A stretch of DNA of 64,000 nucleotides. Source: Limimaricola soesokkakensis (GTDB taxonomy: Bacteria > Pseudomonadota > Alphaproteobacteria > Rhodobacterales > Rhodobacteraceae). The translations under genes were made by a program, and so were the position numbers. The notes below the pieces were generated by a model, which saw only the letters and a list, made by a program, of their open reading frames with translations, did no database searches and was not told where the DNA came from. This document shows, one piece after another, positions 18,470 through 28,172 of this stretch. The DNA lies in the NCBI RefSeq assembly GCF_900172345.1, contig NZ_FWFY01000002.1, forward strand, positions 479,417 through 543,416, read 5' to 3'. Each line of letters opens with the position of its first letter. The stretch's first letter is position 1.

Positions 18470-20581
18470 ATGACGACACCCATCCGATTCTCCACCGCCC
18501 TCGCCACCGTTCTGGCGTTCTGGGCCCCCGCGCTGCCGGCCAAGGCCGATATCGAGGCCGCGCTCGACGCGGCCGAGCGCCGCGACTGGACCCAGGCGCG
18601 GGCGCTTGCGGCGCCGCTGGGCGATGTGGCGCTCGATCTGGTGACCTGGGAACGACTGCAGGCCGGGCAGGGCGCCTGGGAGGAGTACGTCGCCTTCGTC
18701 GCGGCGCATCCCGACTGGCCGCGGCTTGAGCAGATCCGCGCCGAGGGCGAGCGCGACATGCCCAAGGGCCTGCCGCCCGAACAGGTGATCGCCTGGTTCG
18801 GCGACAATGCGCCCGAGACCGGCGAGGGGGCGGTGCGCCTGGCCGAGGCGCTGATGGCGCAAGGCAAGGTGGACGCCGCGCGCGAGATGCTGATCGAGAG
18901 CTGGCTGACGCTGGGGCTCGACGGTTCCGGCCATGCCGCGATGATCGAGGCCTTCGGCGACATCCTTGCGCCGCATCACGCCGACCGGGTCGATGCGATG
19001 CTCTGGCGCTGGCGTATTACCGACGCGGAACGGCTGTTCGACACCCTGTCCGCCGATGAACGCCGCGTCGCCGAGGCGCGCGTGGCGTTGATTCGCGACC
19101 GCAGCGCGGCGCAGATGCTGGGCCGGGTGCCCGAGCGGCTGCGCGACACACCCGGCATTGCCAATGCCCGGTTCAACCGATTCGCGGACAAGGGCGACTA
19201 CACCGAGGCGCTGGAGATCATCGAGCGCCATACCGGCAGCGAGGAGACGCTCGGCGATCCGTTCCGCTGGGCCTCGTGGCGCGCGACTCTGGCGCGCTGG
19301 CTGATGCGGCAGGGAGAGGCCGAGCGGGCCTACAAGCTCGCCAGCCAGCACTTCCTCACCGAGGGCAGCTTCTACGCCGATCTCGAATGGCTCTCGGGCT
19401 ATATCGCGCTGACCTATCTCGACGATCCCGCCAAGGCGCTGAAGCATTTCCAGCACCTTGAGAGCGACGTCGAAAGCCCGATCTCGTTGGCCCGGGCCGG
19501 CTATTGGCAGGGCCGGGCGCGCGAGGCCCGGGGTGCCTATGATCAGGCCGCTCTCGATTACGCGCGCGCGGCGCTGCACCAGACCGCCTTCTACGGGCTG
19601 CTGGCCGCCGAAAAGCTCGGCCTGTCGCTCGATCCGGCGCTCACCGGTCACGAGCCGGTGGCCGATTGGCGCCAAGGCGCGTTCCTCAAAGATGACCGCA
19701 CTCAGGCCGTGGCCTTCCTGCTCGACGCCGGGCAGTACAGCGCCGCGCTGCGCTTCGTCGTGGAGCTGGGCCGTTCGCTCGACCGTGAGGGCATCGCCCA
19801 GCTCGGGCGGATGCTGATGGAGCGCGACGAGACGCATCTGGCGCTGACGCTGGGCAAGGCCGCGGCCTACCGACAGATCGTCATCCCCGAGATCTACTTC
19901 CCGCTGCACGCCCTGGCCGAGACCGAGCTGCCGGTGGCGCCGGAGCTGGCGATGTCGATCGCCCGCCGCGAGAGCGAGTTCAACATCGGCGTCGGCAGCC
20001 CGGTGGGCGCGCTGGGGCTGATGCAGCTGATGCCTGCCACCGCCGAAGAGGTCGCGGGCTGGCTCGGGCTGCCCTATTCGCGTTCCAAGCTGACCACCGA
20101 CTGGCGCTACAACGCCAAGCTCGGCTCGCGCTACCTTGCCTATCTCGAGGAGACCTTCGGCCAGAGCCCGGTGATGATCTCGGCGGGCTACAATGCCGGT
20201 GCCTCGCGGCCGCGCACATGGATGGCCGAGCGCGGCGATCCGCGGATCGGCCAGGCCGACGTGGTCGACTGGATCGAGCACATCCCCTTCACCGAGACCC
20301 GTAACTACGTGATGCGGGTGAGCGAATCGATCCCTGTCTACCGGGCCCGGCTGACCGGCGAGACCGGGCCGGTGAACTTCACGGACATCCTGAACGGCAA
20401 GCCGCCCTTCGTGCGGCCGCAGGCGCGCGACGCTGACACGGTGGTGGCCGCGACCGAACCGGCGCCGGTGCCGCCCGCCGTCGAGGTCACGCCGGAGGGG
20501 CGCGCATCGTCGATGTCGCTGTCGATCCTCGCGCCGATGTCGATCGGCGGCATGCGCCCGCCGCAGCGCCCGGTGGAGTGA
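18470..20581 (+). CDS. slt: Soluble lytic murein transglycosylase (Slt70-type)
   Basis: A 703-residue periplasmic enzyme. The start ATG at 18470 has GGAG nine bases upstream and begins a signal peptide (to about ALPAKA). Most of the protein is the alpha-helical superhelix (U and L domains) and the C-terminal SLT domain has catalytic Glu501 in RRESEFNIG, then [13 protein letters not shown] and [10 protein letters not shown], all family motifs. It cleaves glycan strands to give 1,6-anhydromuropeptides during wall turnover. It is divergent from dapA and convergent with the DMT permease gene, ending one base before it. Two other lytic transglycosylases are in this window. Confidence 0.95.
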   Translation: MTTPIRFSTALATVLAFWAPALPAKADIEAALDAAERRDWTQARALAAPLGDVALDLVTWERLQAGQGAWEEYVAFVAAHPDWPRLEQIRAEGERDMPKGLPPEQVIAWFGDNAPETGEGAVRLAEALMAQGKVDAAREMLIESWLTLGLDGSGHAAMIEAFGDILAPHHADRVDAMLWRWRITDAERLFDTLSADERRVAEARVALIRDRSAAQMLGRVPERLRDTPGIANARFNRFADKGDYTEALEIIERHTGSEETLGDPFRWASWRATLARWLMRQGEAERAYKLASQHFLTEGSFYADLEWLSGYIALTYLDDPAKALKHFQHLESDVESPISLARAGYWQGRAREARGAYDQAALDYARAALHQTAFYGLLAAEKLGLSLDPALTGHEPVADWRQGAFLKDDRTQAVAFLLDAGQYSAALRFVVELGRSLDREGIAQLGRMLMERDETHLALTLGKAAAYRQIVIPEIYFPLHALAETELPVAPELAMSIARRESEFNIGVGSPVGALGLMQLMPATAEEVAGWLGLPYSRSKLTTDWRYNAKLGSRYLAYLEETFGQSPVMISAGYNAGASRPRTWMAERGDPRIGQADVVDWIEHIPFTETRNYVMRVSESIPVYRARLTGETGPVNFTDILNGKPPFVRPQARDADTVVAATEPAPVPPAVEVTPEGRASSMSLSILAPMSIGGMRPPQRPVE

Positions 20582-20582
20582 T

Positions 20583-21449
20583 CTAGACCGCCTTGCGGTG
20601 GGTGCGGATCAGCGTGAACACGCCCGCGCCCACCACGATCGCGGCGCCCAGAGCCACGTTGGGCGCGAGCGTCTCGCCAAAGGCCAAGAGCCCCAGCGAC
20701 GCGGCGAAGGGCAGCTGCAGATAGGCGAAGGGCTGCACCGCCCCGGCCTCGGCCACCTCGTAGGTCTTGATCAGCAGAAAATGCCCGCCCGCCCCGGTGA
20801 CGCACAAAAGCGCCATCACGGCCCAGTCCCAGCCCTGCATCGGCTCCCAGTTGGGCAGGCCGATGACGGTCATCAGCACGGCGCCGGTCACGCCGGTCCA
20901 GAAAAAGCTCGTCGCCGCCGCGTCGCGCCGCGCGACATAGCGGGTGAGCAGCCCGTAGAGCGCGAACATCACCGCCGCCACCAACGGAAACAGCGCCGCC
21001 GGCGCGAAGACCCCGAGACCGGGCTGCAGGATCACCAGCACGCCGACGAAACCGATGCCGATGGCGGCCCAGCGTCGCCAGCCGACGCTTTCGCCCAGGA
21101 CCGGCCCCGACAGCGCCGCGATCAGCAGCGGGTAGACCGCGAAGATCGCGTGGCTCTCGACCAAACCGAGATGCACGAAGCCGATCACCATGACGCAGAT
21201 TTCGCCCGCGAGCAGCAGCCCGCGCCCGATCTGCAGGAGCGGCTGCGACGTGTTCGCGGCGGCGCGGATCGAGCCCTTCTGCCGCCGCGCGATGGCGATG
21301 ACGAAGGCGGCGAAGAACCAGTAGCGGATCATCACCACCATGAAGACGCTGTAATGCTCGGCCAGATAGCGCGAGATCCCGTCCTGCATCGCGAAGACGA
21401 AAGTGGTGATCGTCATCAGCAGGATGCCGAGGCGGTTGTCGTTGCGCAT
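20583..21449 (-). CDS. EamA/DMT-family permease
   Basis: A 288-residue integral membrane protein with ten predicted helices arranged as two EamA repeats (drug/metabolite transporter superfamily). Substrate is unknown; family members export amino acids, nucleotides or other small molecules. The ATG at 21449 shares one base with the stop of mnmD (TGATG), so translation is coupled to it. The long open frame upstream is mnmD antisense-type shadow. Convergent with slt. Confidence 0.88.
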   Translation of the reverse strand: MRNDNRLGILLMTITTFVFAMQDGISRYLAEHYSVFMVVMIRYWFFAAFVIAIARRQKGSIRAAANTSQPLLQIGRGLLLAGEICVMVIGFVHLGLVESHAIFAVYPLLIAALSGPVLGESVGWRRWAAIGIGFVGVLVILQPGLGVFAPAALFPLVAAVMFALYGLLTRYVARRDAAATSFFWTGVTGAVLMTVIGLPNWEPMQGWDWAVMALLCVTGAGGHFLLIKTYEVAEAGAVQPFAYLQLPFAASLGLLAFGETLAPNVALGAAIVVGAGVFTLIRTHRKAV

Positions 21450-22126
21450 CAGGCGGGCTTTCTGGCGATGGTCATGTGTCGCTTGCGCCCGTAGCCCGGC
21501 GCCCGCTCGACCTCGAGCCCAGCCGCCGCCAGCGCTCGGCGCACATGGCCCGCGGCGGTATAGCTGGCCAGCGTGCCACCCGGAGCGGTATGCGACGCCA
21601 CCTCGGCCAGGAGCGCCTCGCCCCAAAGCTCGGGGTTCTTTGCGGGGGCGAAGCCGTCGAGAAACCAGGCATCGGCGCGGCCGTGGTGTCGCGGCAGCGT
21701 CTTGCGCGCGTCGCCCACGACGATTTCGAGCGTTACCGCCTCCCCGAAACGGTGCAGCCCCAGCCCGCTCTCCAGCGCCGCGACGAGCCGGGCGGCGCGC
21801 GTTGCGAGGGCCGGGAAAGCGGTCAGGGCCCGGGCGGTGTCGGCGGGCGACATCGGAAAGGCCTCGAAGCTGGTGAAGCGCAGCGTGCCGCGCGCGCCCG
21901 CCATCTCCCACGCCTCCCATGCGGTGAGGAAGTTGAGCCCGGTGCCGAAGCCGGTCTCCATGATCCGGAAGTCCCCGCCGAAGCGCCCCGGCAGGCCATT
22001 GCCCGCGAGAAAGACGTGGCGGGTCTCGGCGAGCCCGTCATGGATCGAGAAATAGGGATCGTCGAAACGGGTCGAAACCGGCACCCGGTCGTCCCGCCAG
22101 TCGATCTCCGCCCGCTGGTCGTTCAT
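21449..22126 (-). CDS. mnmD: tRNA (mnm5s2U34)-methyltransferase MnmD (stand-alone N-terminal half of MnmC)
   Basis: A 225-residue SAM-dependent methyltransferase matching the N-terminal domain of E. coli MnmC: ETGFGTGLNFL is the SAM motif I, and DAWFLDGFAPAKNPELW is the family signature. It methylates the 5-aminomethyl group of the wobble uridine in tRNAs for Lys, Glu and Gln after the FAD domain has removed the carboxymethyl group. Here the FAD domain is coded separately by the divergent gene 48 bases away. A much longer in-frame reading to 23566 is antisense to that neighbour and not real. Confidence 0.9.
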   Translation of the reverse strand: MNDQRAEIDWRDDRVPVSTRFDDPYFSIHDGLAETRHVFLAGNGLPGRFGGDFRIMETGFGTGLNFLTAWEAWEMAGARGTLRFTSFEAFPMSPADTARALTAFPALATRAARLVAALESGLGLHRFGEAVTLEIVVGDARKTLPRHHGRADAWFLDGFAPAKNPELWGEALLAEVASHTAPGGTLASYTAAGHVRRALAAAGLEVERAPGYGRKRHMTIARKPA

Positions 22127-22174
22127 GCGCGTCTGCCCTAGGTTGCGGCCTCGTGATGACGGGGGCGGTGGGCG

Positions 22175-23221
22175 ATGGCAAGCGTGGATCTGACGGTGAT
22201 GGGCGCCGGGGCCTGGGGGCTCTCGGTCGCGGTGGCCTGCGCCCGGCGCGGGGCGCATGTACGGGTGATCGATCCCCACGGACCGGCCGCCGGCGCCTCC
22301 GGCGGCATCGTCGGCGCTCTGGCCCCACATGTGCCGGAGCAATGGAACGAGAAAAAGGCGTTCCAGCTCGAGGCGCTCCTGATGGCCGAGGAATACTGGG
22401 CCGACATCGCCCGGCTCTCCGGCGCCGATCCCGGCTATGCCCGCACCGGACGGCTGCAGCCGCTGGCCGATGCGGCGGCGGTGGCGCGGGCCGAAGAGCG
22501 GGCGCGCGGCGCCGATGATCTGTGGCAGGGCCGGGCGGAATGGCGCGTGATCGCGGCGCCGGGCGGCGACTGGACACCCGCTAGCCCCTCGGGGCGGCTG
22601 GTGCATGATACGCTCACCGCGCGGCTGCATCCGCGCCATGCGACGCTGGCACTGGCGCGCGCGCTCGAGGTGCTGGGCGGCGAGATCACGCGCGACGGGC
22701 TGCCCGAGGGGCCGGTAATCTGGGCCACCGGCGTCGCCGGGCTCGAGGAGATATCGGCCTTGGCGGGCAAGACGGCGGGGACCGGCGTGAAGGGGCAGGC
22801 GGCGCTGTTGCGGCCGCGTGGATTCGATGCGAGCGACGCGCCGCAGATCTTTGCCGATGGGCTGCACGCGGTGCCGCATGCCGATGGCACGGTGGGGATC
22901 GGTTCGACCTCCGAGCGCGACTACGACGACGGCGCCGCCACCGATGCGCAGCTCGACGCGCTGGTGGCACGGGCGCGCGGGCTCTGCCCGGCGCTGGCCG
23001 GGGCCGAGGTGGTGGAGCGCTGGGCCGGGGTTCGGCCGCGCGCCCGCTCCCGCGCGCCGATGCTGGGCCCGCACCCGTTTCGCGAAAACGCCTTCATCGC
23101 CAATGGCGGGTTCAAGATCGGCTTCGGCCTCGCGCCGCTGGTGGGCGAGGTGCTGGCCGATCTGGTGCTGGAAGGCACCGACCGCATTCCCGAAAGCTTC
23201 CGCCCCGAGGCGAGCCTCTGA
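22175..23221 (+). CDS. FAD-dependent oxidoreductase, stand-alone MnmC(o)-like (C-terminal half of MnmC)
   Basis: A 348-residue DAO-family flavoprotein. The N-terminus VMGAGAWGLSVAVA is an FAD-binding GxGxxG, and GASGGIVGALAPHVPEQWN and ERWAGVRPRARSRAPMLGP resemble the oxidoreductase domain of MnmC, which removes the carboxymethyl group of cmnm5s2U34. Divergent placement beside mnmD strongly supports that it supplies this step. It could also be another DadA-like oxidase, but the neighbour argues for tRNA modification. The next gene starts 73 bases downstream. Confidence 0.82.
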   Translation: MASVDLTVMGAGAWGLSVAVACARRGAHVRVIDPHGPAAGASGGIVGALAPHVPEQWNEKKAFQLEALLMAEEYWADIARLSGADPGYARTGRLQPLADAAAVARAEERARGADDLWQGRAEWRVIAAPGGDWTPASPSGRLVHDTLTARLHPRHATLALARALEVLGGEITRDGLPEGPVIWATGVAGLEEISALAGKTAGTGVKGQAALLRPRGFDASDAPQIFADGLHAVPHADGTVGIGSTSERDYDDGAATDAQLDALVARARGLCPALAGAEVVERWAGVRPRARSRAPMLGPHPFRENAFIANGGFKIGFGLAPLVGEVLADLVLEGTDRIPESFRPEASL

Positions 23222-23294
23222 TCGACCGGTCCGCGCCACCTTGCCCGCCGGGCTCGGGGCGGTCATGTTCGGCCCCGCAACGGGGGAGGCGATG

Positions 23295-24920
23295 ATGCGG
23301 CACGGCGGACGGATTCTGGTGGAGCAGCTTTCGAGGCTGGGGGTCGAGAGGGTGTTCTCGGTGCCGGGCGAAAGCTTTCTCGCCGTGCTCGACGGGCTGC
23401 ATGACAGCGCCATCGCCAACGTGGTCTGCCGCCACGAGGGCGGGGCGGCGATGATGGCCGAGGCGCATGGTAAGCTGACCGGCCGGCCCGGCGTCGCCTT
23501 CGTCACGCGCGGCCCCGGCGCCACCAACGCCTCTGCCGGGGTGCATGTGGCGCGGCAGGACAGCACGCCGATGGTGCTCTTCGTGGGGCAGATCGCGCGG
23601 GGCGACCGCGATCGCGAGGCGTTCCAGGAGGTGGATTACCGCGCCATGTTCGGCGGCCTCGCCAAATGGGTGGCCGAGATCGATGACACCGCGCGCATTC
23701 CCGAATATGTCGGGCGCGCCTTCGAGGTGGCGATGTCGGGCCGCCCCGGCCCGGTGGTGTTGGCGCTGCCCGAGGACGTGCTCTCGGGACATGCGGAGAC
23801 ACCGGATCTCGGACCCGCGCCCGAGCGGTTGGCACCCGATCTCTCGAGGGTGGCGGCGCGGATCATGGCACGACTGGCCCGGGCCGAGCGCCCGCTCGTG
23901 GTGGTGGGTGGGCCGCATTGGTCGCAGGCCGCCGCCGCCGATCTGGCCCGCTTCGCCGAAACCCAGGGCCTGCCCGTGGCGGCGGGGTTCCGGCGACAGG
24001 ACTACATGGACAACCGCCATTCCCACTATGTCGGGGACCTGAATGTCGGGGTGAACCCGAGGCTCGCCGAGCGCGTGCGCACAGCCGACGCCATTCTCGC
24101 GATCGGCACGCGTCTGGGCGATATCGAGACGCAGGGCTACACGCTGCTCAAGCCCGCGGTCGACGACAAGACGCTGCTCCATGTCCATGCCGATCCGGAC
24201 GAGATCGGCCGGGTCTGGCGGTCTGAGCTGGCGGCGGTGGCCCCGGCGCCCGCGATGATCTCGGCGATGGCCGCGCTCGATCCCTGCGGCGCCGATTGGT
24301 CCGGCTGGACCCGGGACGCGCGCGCGGATTACGAAGGCTGGCTCGTGCCGAAGGAGACCCCCGGCGCGGTGAAACTGGAACGGGTCATCGGCTGGCTTTC
24401 GGAGAACCTGCCCGAGGACGCGATCCTGACCAACGGTGCCGGCAACTACGCGGGCTGGCTGCACCGCTATTTCCGGTTCAAGGGGTTCCGAACCCAGCTC
24501 GCACCGACGTCGGGCTCGATGGGATACGGCTTTCCGGCGGCGATCGCGGCGGCGCTGGCGCATCCGGGGCGCGCGGTGGTCTGCCTCGCGGGCGATGGCT
24601 GCTTCCAGATGACATTGAACGAGATGTCGACGGCGCTGCAGCATGGCGCGGCGCCGATCGTGATCGTTGTCAACAACGGCCGCTATGGCACGATCCGCAT
24701 GCATCAGGAGCGGCATTTCCCCGGCCGCGTCTCCGGCACGGCGCTGGCCAATCCCGATTTCGCGGAGTTCGCGCGCGCCTATGGCGGGCATGGCGAGGTG
24801 GTGGAGTGCGACTCCGATTTCCCCGCGGCCTTCGGGCGGGCGCGCGAGAGCGGGCGTCCGGCGGTGATCGAATTGCGGGTCGATCCGGCGGCGCTTTCGA
24901 CCGGTCAGGTGCTGGGGTGA
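23295..24920 (+). CDS. Thiamine pyrophosphate-dependent enzyme (acetolactate synthase-like)
   Basis: A 541-residue three-domain TPP enzyme: N-terminal pyrimidine-binding domain with catalytic Glu48 (VCRHEGG), a central domain, and a C-terminal pyrophosphate domain with GDG at 433-435 and NN at 460-461. It belongs to the acetolactate synthase/oxalyl-CoA decarboxylase/benzoylformate decarboxylase superfamily. No small regulatory subunit (ilvH) is beside it, so it is probably not the housekeeping IlvB; the true substrate is unknown. Two tandem ATGs occur (23292, 23295); the second has the better spacing from GGGGGAG. The reading frame is open upstream through the flavoprotein gene. Confidence 0.85.
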   Translation: MRHGGRILVEQLSRLGVERVFSVPGESFLAVLDGLHDSAIANVVCRHEGGAAMMAEAHGKLTGRPGVAFVTRGPGATNASAGVHVARQDSTPMVLFVGQIARGDRDREAFQEVDYRAMFGGLAKWVAEIDDTARIPEYVGRAFEVAMSGRPGPVVLALPEDVLSGHAETPDLGPAPERLAPDLSRVAARIMARLARAERPLVVVGGPHWSQAAAADLARFAETQGLPVAAGFRRQDYMDNRHSHYVGDLNVGVNPRLAERVRTADAILAIGTRLGDIETQGYTLLKPAVDDKTLLHVHADPDEIGRVWRSELAAVAPAPAMISAMAALDPCGADWSGWTRDARADYEGWLVPKETPGAVKLERVIGWLSENLPEDAILTNGAGNYAGWLHRYFRFKGFRTQLAPTSGSMGYGFPAAIAAALAHPGRAVVCLAGDGCFQMTLNEMSTALQHGAAPIVIVVNNGRYGTIRMHQERHFPGRVSGTALANPDFAEFARAYGGHGEVVECDSDFPAAFGRARESGRPAVIELRVDPAALSTGQVLG

Positions 24921-25009
24921 GGCAGGTTCGGGCTTGGTACGGCGGCGCACGAAATCCGTAGCACCGACGACTTGCGGTTCAATTGCAATACCCCGACATA
25001 TAGGTCGGA

Positions 25010-26425
25010 ATGATGAGTAGCGAGAGACCGACAGCGGGAATGGAAGACGTAACGGAGCTGACAGCTGGCGCCGATCATCTGCGGCTGGTTCTGGCCGTGG
25101 GCGAAATCGGTGTCTGGGATCTCGACGTGACGACCGGCAAGGCCTGGCGCAGCCTGCGTCACGATCAAATCTTCGGCTACGACAAGCAGCTTCCGTCCTG
25201 GAGCTACGAGGATTTCCTCTCCCACGTGGTGGAGGAAGACCGGGCCAGGGTCGACGAGGCCTATGGCACGGCGCTGGCCGAGAAACGCAACTGGTCCTTC
25301 GACTGCCGGATCCTGCGCGCCGACGGCAAGCTGCGCTGGATCGCCGCCCATGGCCGCCACGTGGTCGATCCGCAAAACGGGCACGAGCGGATCATCGGCC
25401 ATGTCATCGACATCACCGAGAGCAAGGAGGCCGAGGAGCGGCTGCGTCTCGTGACCTCCGAACTGAACCACCGCACCCGCAACATGCTGTCGGTTCTGCA
25501 GGGCATGGTGCGTATGTCGGCGCGGCGCGCGAGCAGCGTGGCCGATCTCGAACGCAGCCTGCTGGGCCGGATGGAGGCGCTGTCGCGCAGCCATGCGCTG
25601 ACGGTGCAGCTGTCGGAAAGCGCGCTCAGGATCTGGGACGTGATCAACAGCGCCGTCTCGCCCTTTGCGCCCGAGCCGGACCGCTTTTCAGTCAGCGGCG
25701 CCACCGATGCGACGCTGGCGCCGAAGATTGCCGAGAGCCTGTCGCTGGCGCTCTATGAGCTGACCACAAACGCGATCAAGTACGGCGCGCTCAGCACCGG
25801 CGAGGGGCGGGTGTCGGTCAATGTCTCCCGGCTCGCCCCGGGGCGGGCACAGGTCGTCTGGCGCGAAACCGGCGGGCCGCGCGTCTCGCCGCCAGCGCAA
25901 AGGGGGTTCGGTTCGACCCTGCTGCGCTCGATCCTGCGCGCCGAGGAGGGCGAGGTGCGGATCGACTTCGCCGAGACGGGCGTGGTCTGCGTCATCGAAT
26001 TGCCGGTGGGCCACGACGTCGCCGAGAGCGAACGGGCGACCCATGGCGAGGGACAGCTCGACGGTCGCCGGGTGATGGTGGTCGAGGACGAGTTCCTGAT
26101 CGCGATCTCGCTCGAAATGGCGCTGGGCGAACAGGGGGCACTGGTCGAGGGGCCCTATACCCGGCTCGACGAGGCGCAAAAGGCGGTATCGAGCCGGCCC
26201 GATGCGGCGGTGCTCGACGTTCGGCTCGGCTCGGAATCGAGCCTGCCCCTGGCGCGCGATCTCGCAGGCCTAGGCGTGCCGCTGCTGTTCGTCACCGGCA
26301 ATGTCGATGGCGAGGAGCTCAAGCAGGAGTTCCCCGAGGCCCAGGTTCTGTCCAAGCCGGTGAGCGAGGACCGGGTGGTGGCCGAGCTGAAGCGGCTGAT
26401 CGAACGCCGCCCCGTGGCGCGCTAG
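25010..26425 (+). CDS. PAS domain-containing HWE histidine kinase with fused receiver domain
   Basis: A 471-residue hybrid signalling protein. A PAS fold covers about residues 23-135 (ends GHVIDITESKEAEERL), then the HWE kinase core: phospho-acceptor His154 in ELNHRTRNML, ATPase N-box ALYELTTNAIKYG at 248-259, and WRE at 284-286 which defines the HWE family. From about residue 355 a receiver follows (VVEDEFLIA, phospho-acceptor Asp403 in AVLDVRLG, Lys449 in LSKP). No transmembrane segment, so it is cytoplasmic. HWE kinases often feed the alphaproteobacterial general stress response, but no phyR or sigma gene is adjacent. ATGs at 25010 and 25013 are both possible; its stop overlaps that of cobO. 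Confidence 0.9.
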   Translation: MMSSERPTAGMEDVTELTAGADHLRLVLAVGEIGVWDLDVTTGKAWRSLRHDQIFGYDKQLPSWSYEDFLSHVVEEDRARVDEAYGTALAEKRNWSFDCRILRADGKLRWIAAHGRHVVDPQNGHERIIGHVIDITESKEAEERLRLVTSELNHRTRNMLSVLQGMVRMSARRASSVADLERSLLGRMEALSRSHALTVQLSESALRIWDVINSAVSPFAPEPDRFSVSGATDATLAPKIAESLSLALYELTTNAIKYGALSTGEGRVSVNVSRLAPGRAQVVWRETGGPRVSPPAQRGFGSTLLRSILRAEEGEVRIDFAETGVVCVIELPVGHDVAESERATHGEGQLDGRRVMVVEDEFLIAISLEMALGEQGALVEGPYTRLDEAQKAVSSRPDAAVLDVRLGSESSLPLARDLAGLGVPLLFVTGNVDGEELKQEFPEAQVLSKPVSEDRVVAELKRLIERRPVAR

Positions 26426-27030
26426 AACTCGACGCCGATCTGCGCCTTGATGCCCGAGCGGAAGGGGTGCTTCACCAATTCCATCTCGGTCACCAGATCC
26501 GCGGCCTCGATCAGGTCCTCATGCGCGTTGCGCCCGGTGAGCACGACATGGGTCATGCGCGGCTTTTCCTCGCGCAGGAAGGTCACGACCTCGCGGATGT
26601 CGAGATATTCGTAGCGCAGCGCGATGTTGATCTCGTCGAGCAGCACCATGCGGTTTTCGGGGTCGCGGATCAGCTCCTTGGCCTTTTCCCAGGCCGCCTG
26701 CGCCATCTCGGTATCGCGGGTGCGGTCCTGCGTCTCCCAGGTGAAGCCCTCGCCCATGGTATGGAACTGGCAGACATCCGAGAAGCGCTCGAGGATCAGG
26801 TCGCGCTCGCCCGTGGACATGCCGCCCTTGATGAACTGCACCACGGCGCATTGCATCTCGTGGGCGATGCAGCGGAAGATCATTCCGAAGGCGGCCGAAG
26901 ACTTGCCCTTGCCCTTGCCGGTATGAACGATGATCAGGCCTTTCTCGTCGGTCTTGGTGGCCATGATCTTGTCGCGCGCGGCCTTCTTCTTGGCCATCTT
27001 CATCGCGTGGCGGTCGGTGTCGTCGGTCAT
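26422..27030 (-). CDS. cobO: Cob(I)yrinic acid a,c-diamide adenosyltransferase
   Basis: A 202-residue ATP:corrinoid adenosyltransferase of the CobA/CobO type. The P-loop GKGKGKSS is at residues 38-45, and MVLLDEINIALRYEY and VLTGRNAHEDLIEAADLVTEM are family blocks. It attaches the 5'-deoxyadenosyl group to the corrin cobalt in the cytoplasm. It is the last gene of the cobN-nucleotidyltransferase-lrgA-lrgB-cobO run, 57 bases after lrgB, and converges on the HWE kinase gene. The N-terminus is lysine-rich; a start at the second Met is also possible. Confidence 0.95.
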   Translation of the reverse strand: MTDDTDRHAMKMAKKKAARDKIMATKTDEKGLIIVHTGKGKGKSSAAFGMIFRCIAHEMQCAVVQFIKGGMSTGERDLILERFSDVCQFHTMGEGFTWETQDRTRDTEMAQAAWEKAKELIRDPENRMVLLDEINIALRYEYLDIREVVTFLREEKPRMTHVVLTGRNAHEDLIEAADLVTEMELVKHPFRSGIKAQIGVEF

Positions 27031-27087
27031 CTCATGGCTCCTCTTCGGGGCGCCAGACTGCGCCAGAGCCGGTCGCTCCGCAACCCG

Positions 27088-27825
27088 TCAGCCGGTCAGC
27101 CAGGCGACCAGCCACGGCGCGAGCAGCGGCGCGATCAACGCCGTCAGCAGCGCGTTCAGCCCCATGCCGATGCCGGCGAAGGCGCCCGCCGTCTCGTTGA
27201 TCTGGAACGCCCGCGCCGTGCCGATGCCATGCGCCGCCACGCCCACGGCGAGGCCGCGCGCGCGCCAGTCGCGGATCCGGAACAGGTTCAAAAGCGGCGT
27301 CGCGACAACGGCGCCGGTGATGCCGGTGATGATCACCAGCACCGCCGTCAGGTTCGGCGCACCGCCGATCGTCTCGGACACGCCGAGTGCCACGGGTGCC
27401 GTCACCGATTTCGGCGCCAGCGACAGCAGCGTCTCGCCCCTGAGCCCGAAGGCCGCGCCGATGGCCACGGCGGTGACCAGAGCGGTGACCGAACCTGCCG
27501 CCAGTGCCGCCAGCATCGGCCAGAAGGCGGAGCGGATGAGCCTGAGATTGGCATAAAGGGGTAAGGCCAGCGCGACGGTTGCGGGACCGAGCATGAAATG
27601 CACGAACTGCGCGCCTTCGAAATAGCTCTGATAGGGCGTGCCGGTGACACGCAGCAGCAGCGCTAGCAGCGCCACCGCGACCAGCACCGGGTTCACCAGT
27701 GGTTTGCGCCCGGCGCGGCGGAACGCCAGATCGCCCAAGCCATAGGCCACCAGCGTCGCGGTCAGCCACAACAGCGGGTCCTGGCGCAGATAGGTCCAGA
27801 TTTCGGCGGGATCGGCGGGGGTCAT
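27088..27825 (-). CDS. lrgB: LrgB/CidB-family membrane protein
   Basis: A 245-residue integral membrane protein with about eight hydrophobic segments and the LrgB family blocks FMLGPATVALALPLY, KSVTAPVALGVSETIGG and GIGTARAFQINETAGAFAG. LrgB works with LrgA; proposed roles are control of murein hydrolase export and, in some bacteria and plants, glycolate/pyruvate transport. Its start overlaps the end of lrgA by four bases. The location in a cobalamin operon is unusual and suggests co-regulation rather than a known biochemical link. Confidence 0.9.
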   Translation of the reverse strand: MTPADPAEIWTYLRQDPLLWLTATLVAYGLGDLAFRRAGRKPLVNPVLVAVALLALLLRVTGTPYQSYFEGAQFVHFMLGPATVALALPLYANLRLIRSAFWPMLAALAAGSVTALVTAVAIGAAFGLRGETLLSLAPKSVTAPVALGVSETIGGAPNLTAVLVIITGITGAVVATPLLNLFRIRDWRARGLAVGVAAHGIGTARAFQINETAGAFAGIGMGLNALLTALIAPLLAPWLVAWLTG

Positions 27826-28172
27826 TCCGAGGCCCCGGTGAGCCGTGCCACGGCGAGGAAGACGTAGACGCCTGCGAGGATCGCCGCGACGGTCGAGAGC
27901 AGCAGCGCCGCGATCAGCGCCACGCCGTCGCGGCCCAGCGTGTCGAGATGCCCGACCACGCCGACACCGGCCGGCACGAACAGCAGCGACAGGTGCGTGA
28001 GCAGCGCCGAGGTCGTCGGGGCGATCCGTTCGGCGAGAGCGGGGCGCAGGATCAGTGCCGCGAAGAGCAGCGCCATGCCGATCACCGGGCCGGGTACGGG
28101 CAGGCCGAGACCCCTTGCCGCGACCTCCCCCGCGAGCTGGCAGGCGAGCAGGACGACGAGATTGACGATCAT
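27822..28172 (-). CDS. lrgA: LrgA/CidA-family holin-like protein
   Basis: A 116-residue protein with four membrane helices and the family motifs GLPVPGPVIGMALLF and LLFVPAGVGVVGH. It is the small partner of LrgB; together they resemble a holin/antiholin or a small-organic-acid transporter. Four-base overlaps at both ends (with the nucleotidyltransferase upstream and lrgB downstream) show a tightly coupled operon. Confidence 0.9.
   Translation of the reverse strand: MIVNLVVLLACQLAGEVAARGLGLPVPGPVIGMALLFAALILRPALAERIAPTTSALLTHLSLLFVPAGVGVVGHLDTLGRDGVALIAALLLSTVAAILAGVYVFLAVARLTGASE

Noticed and set aside
18419..20281. 620-codon minus-strand frame opposite slt
   Set aside because: Antisense shadow of the lytic transglycosylase; no recognisable protein features.
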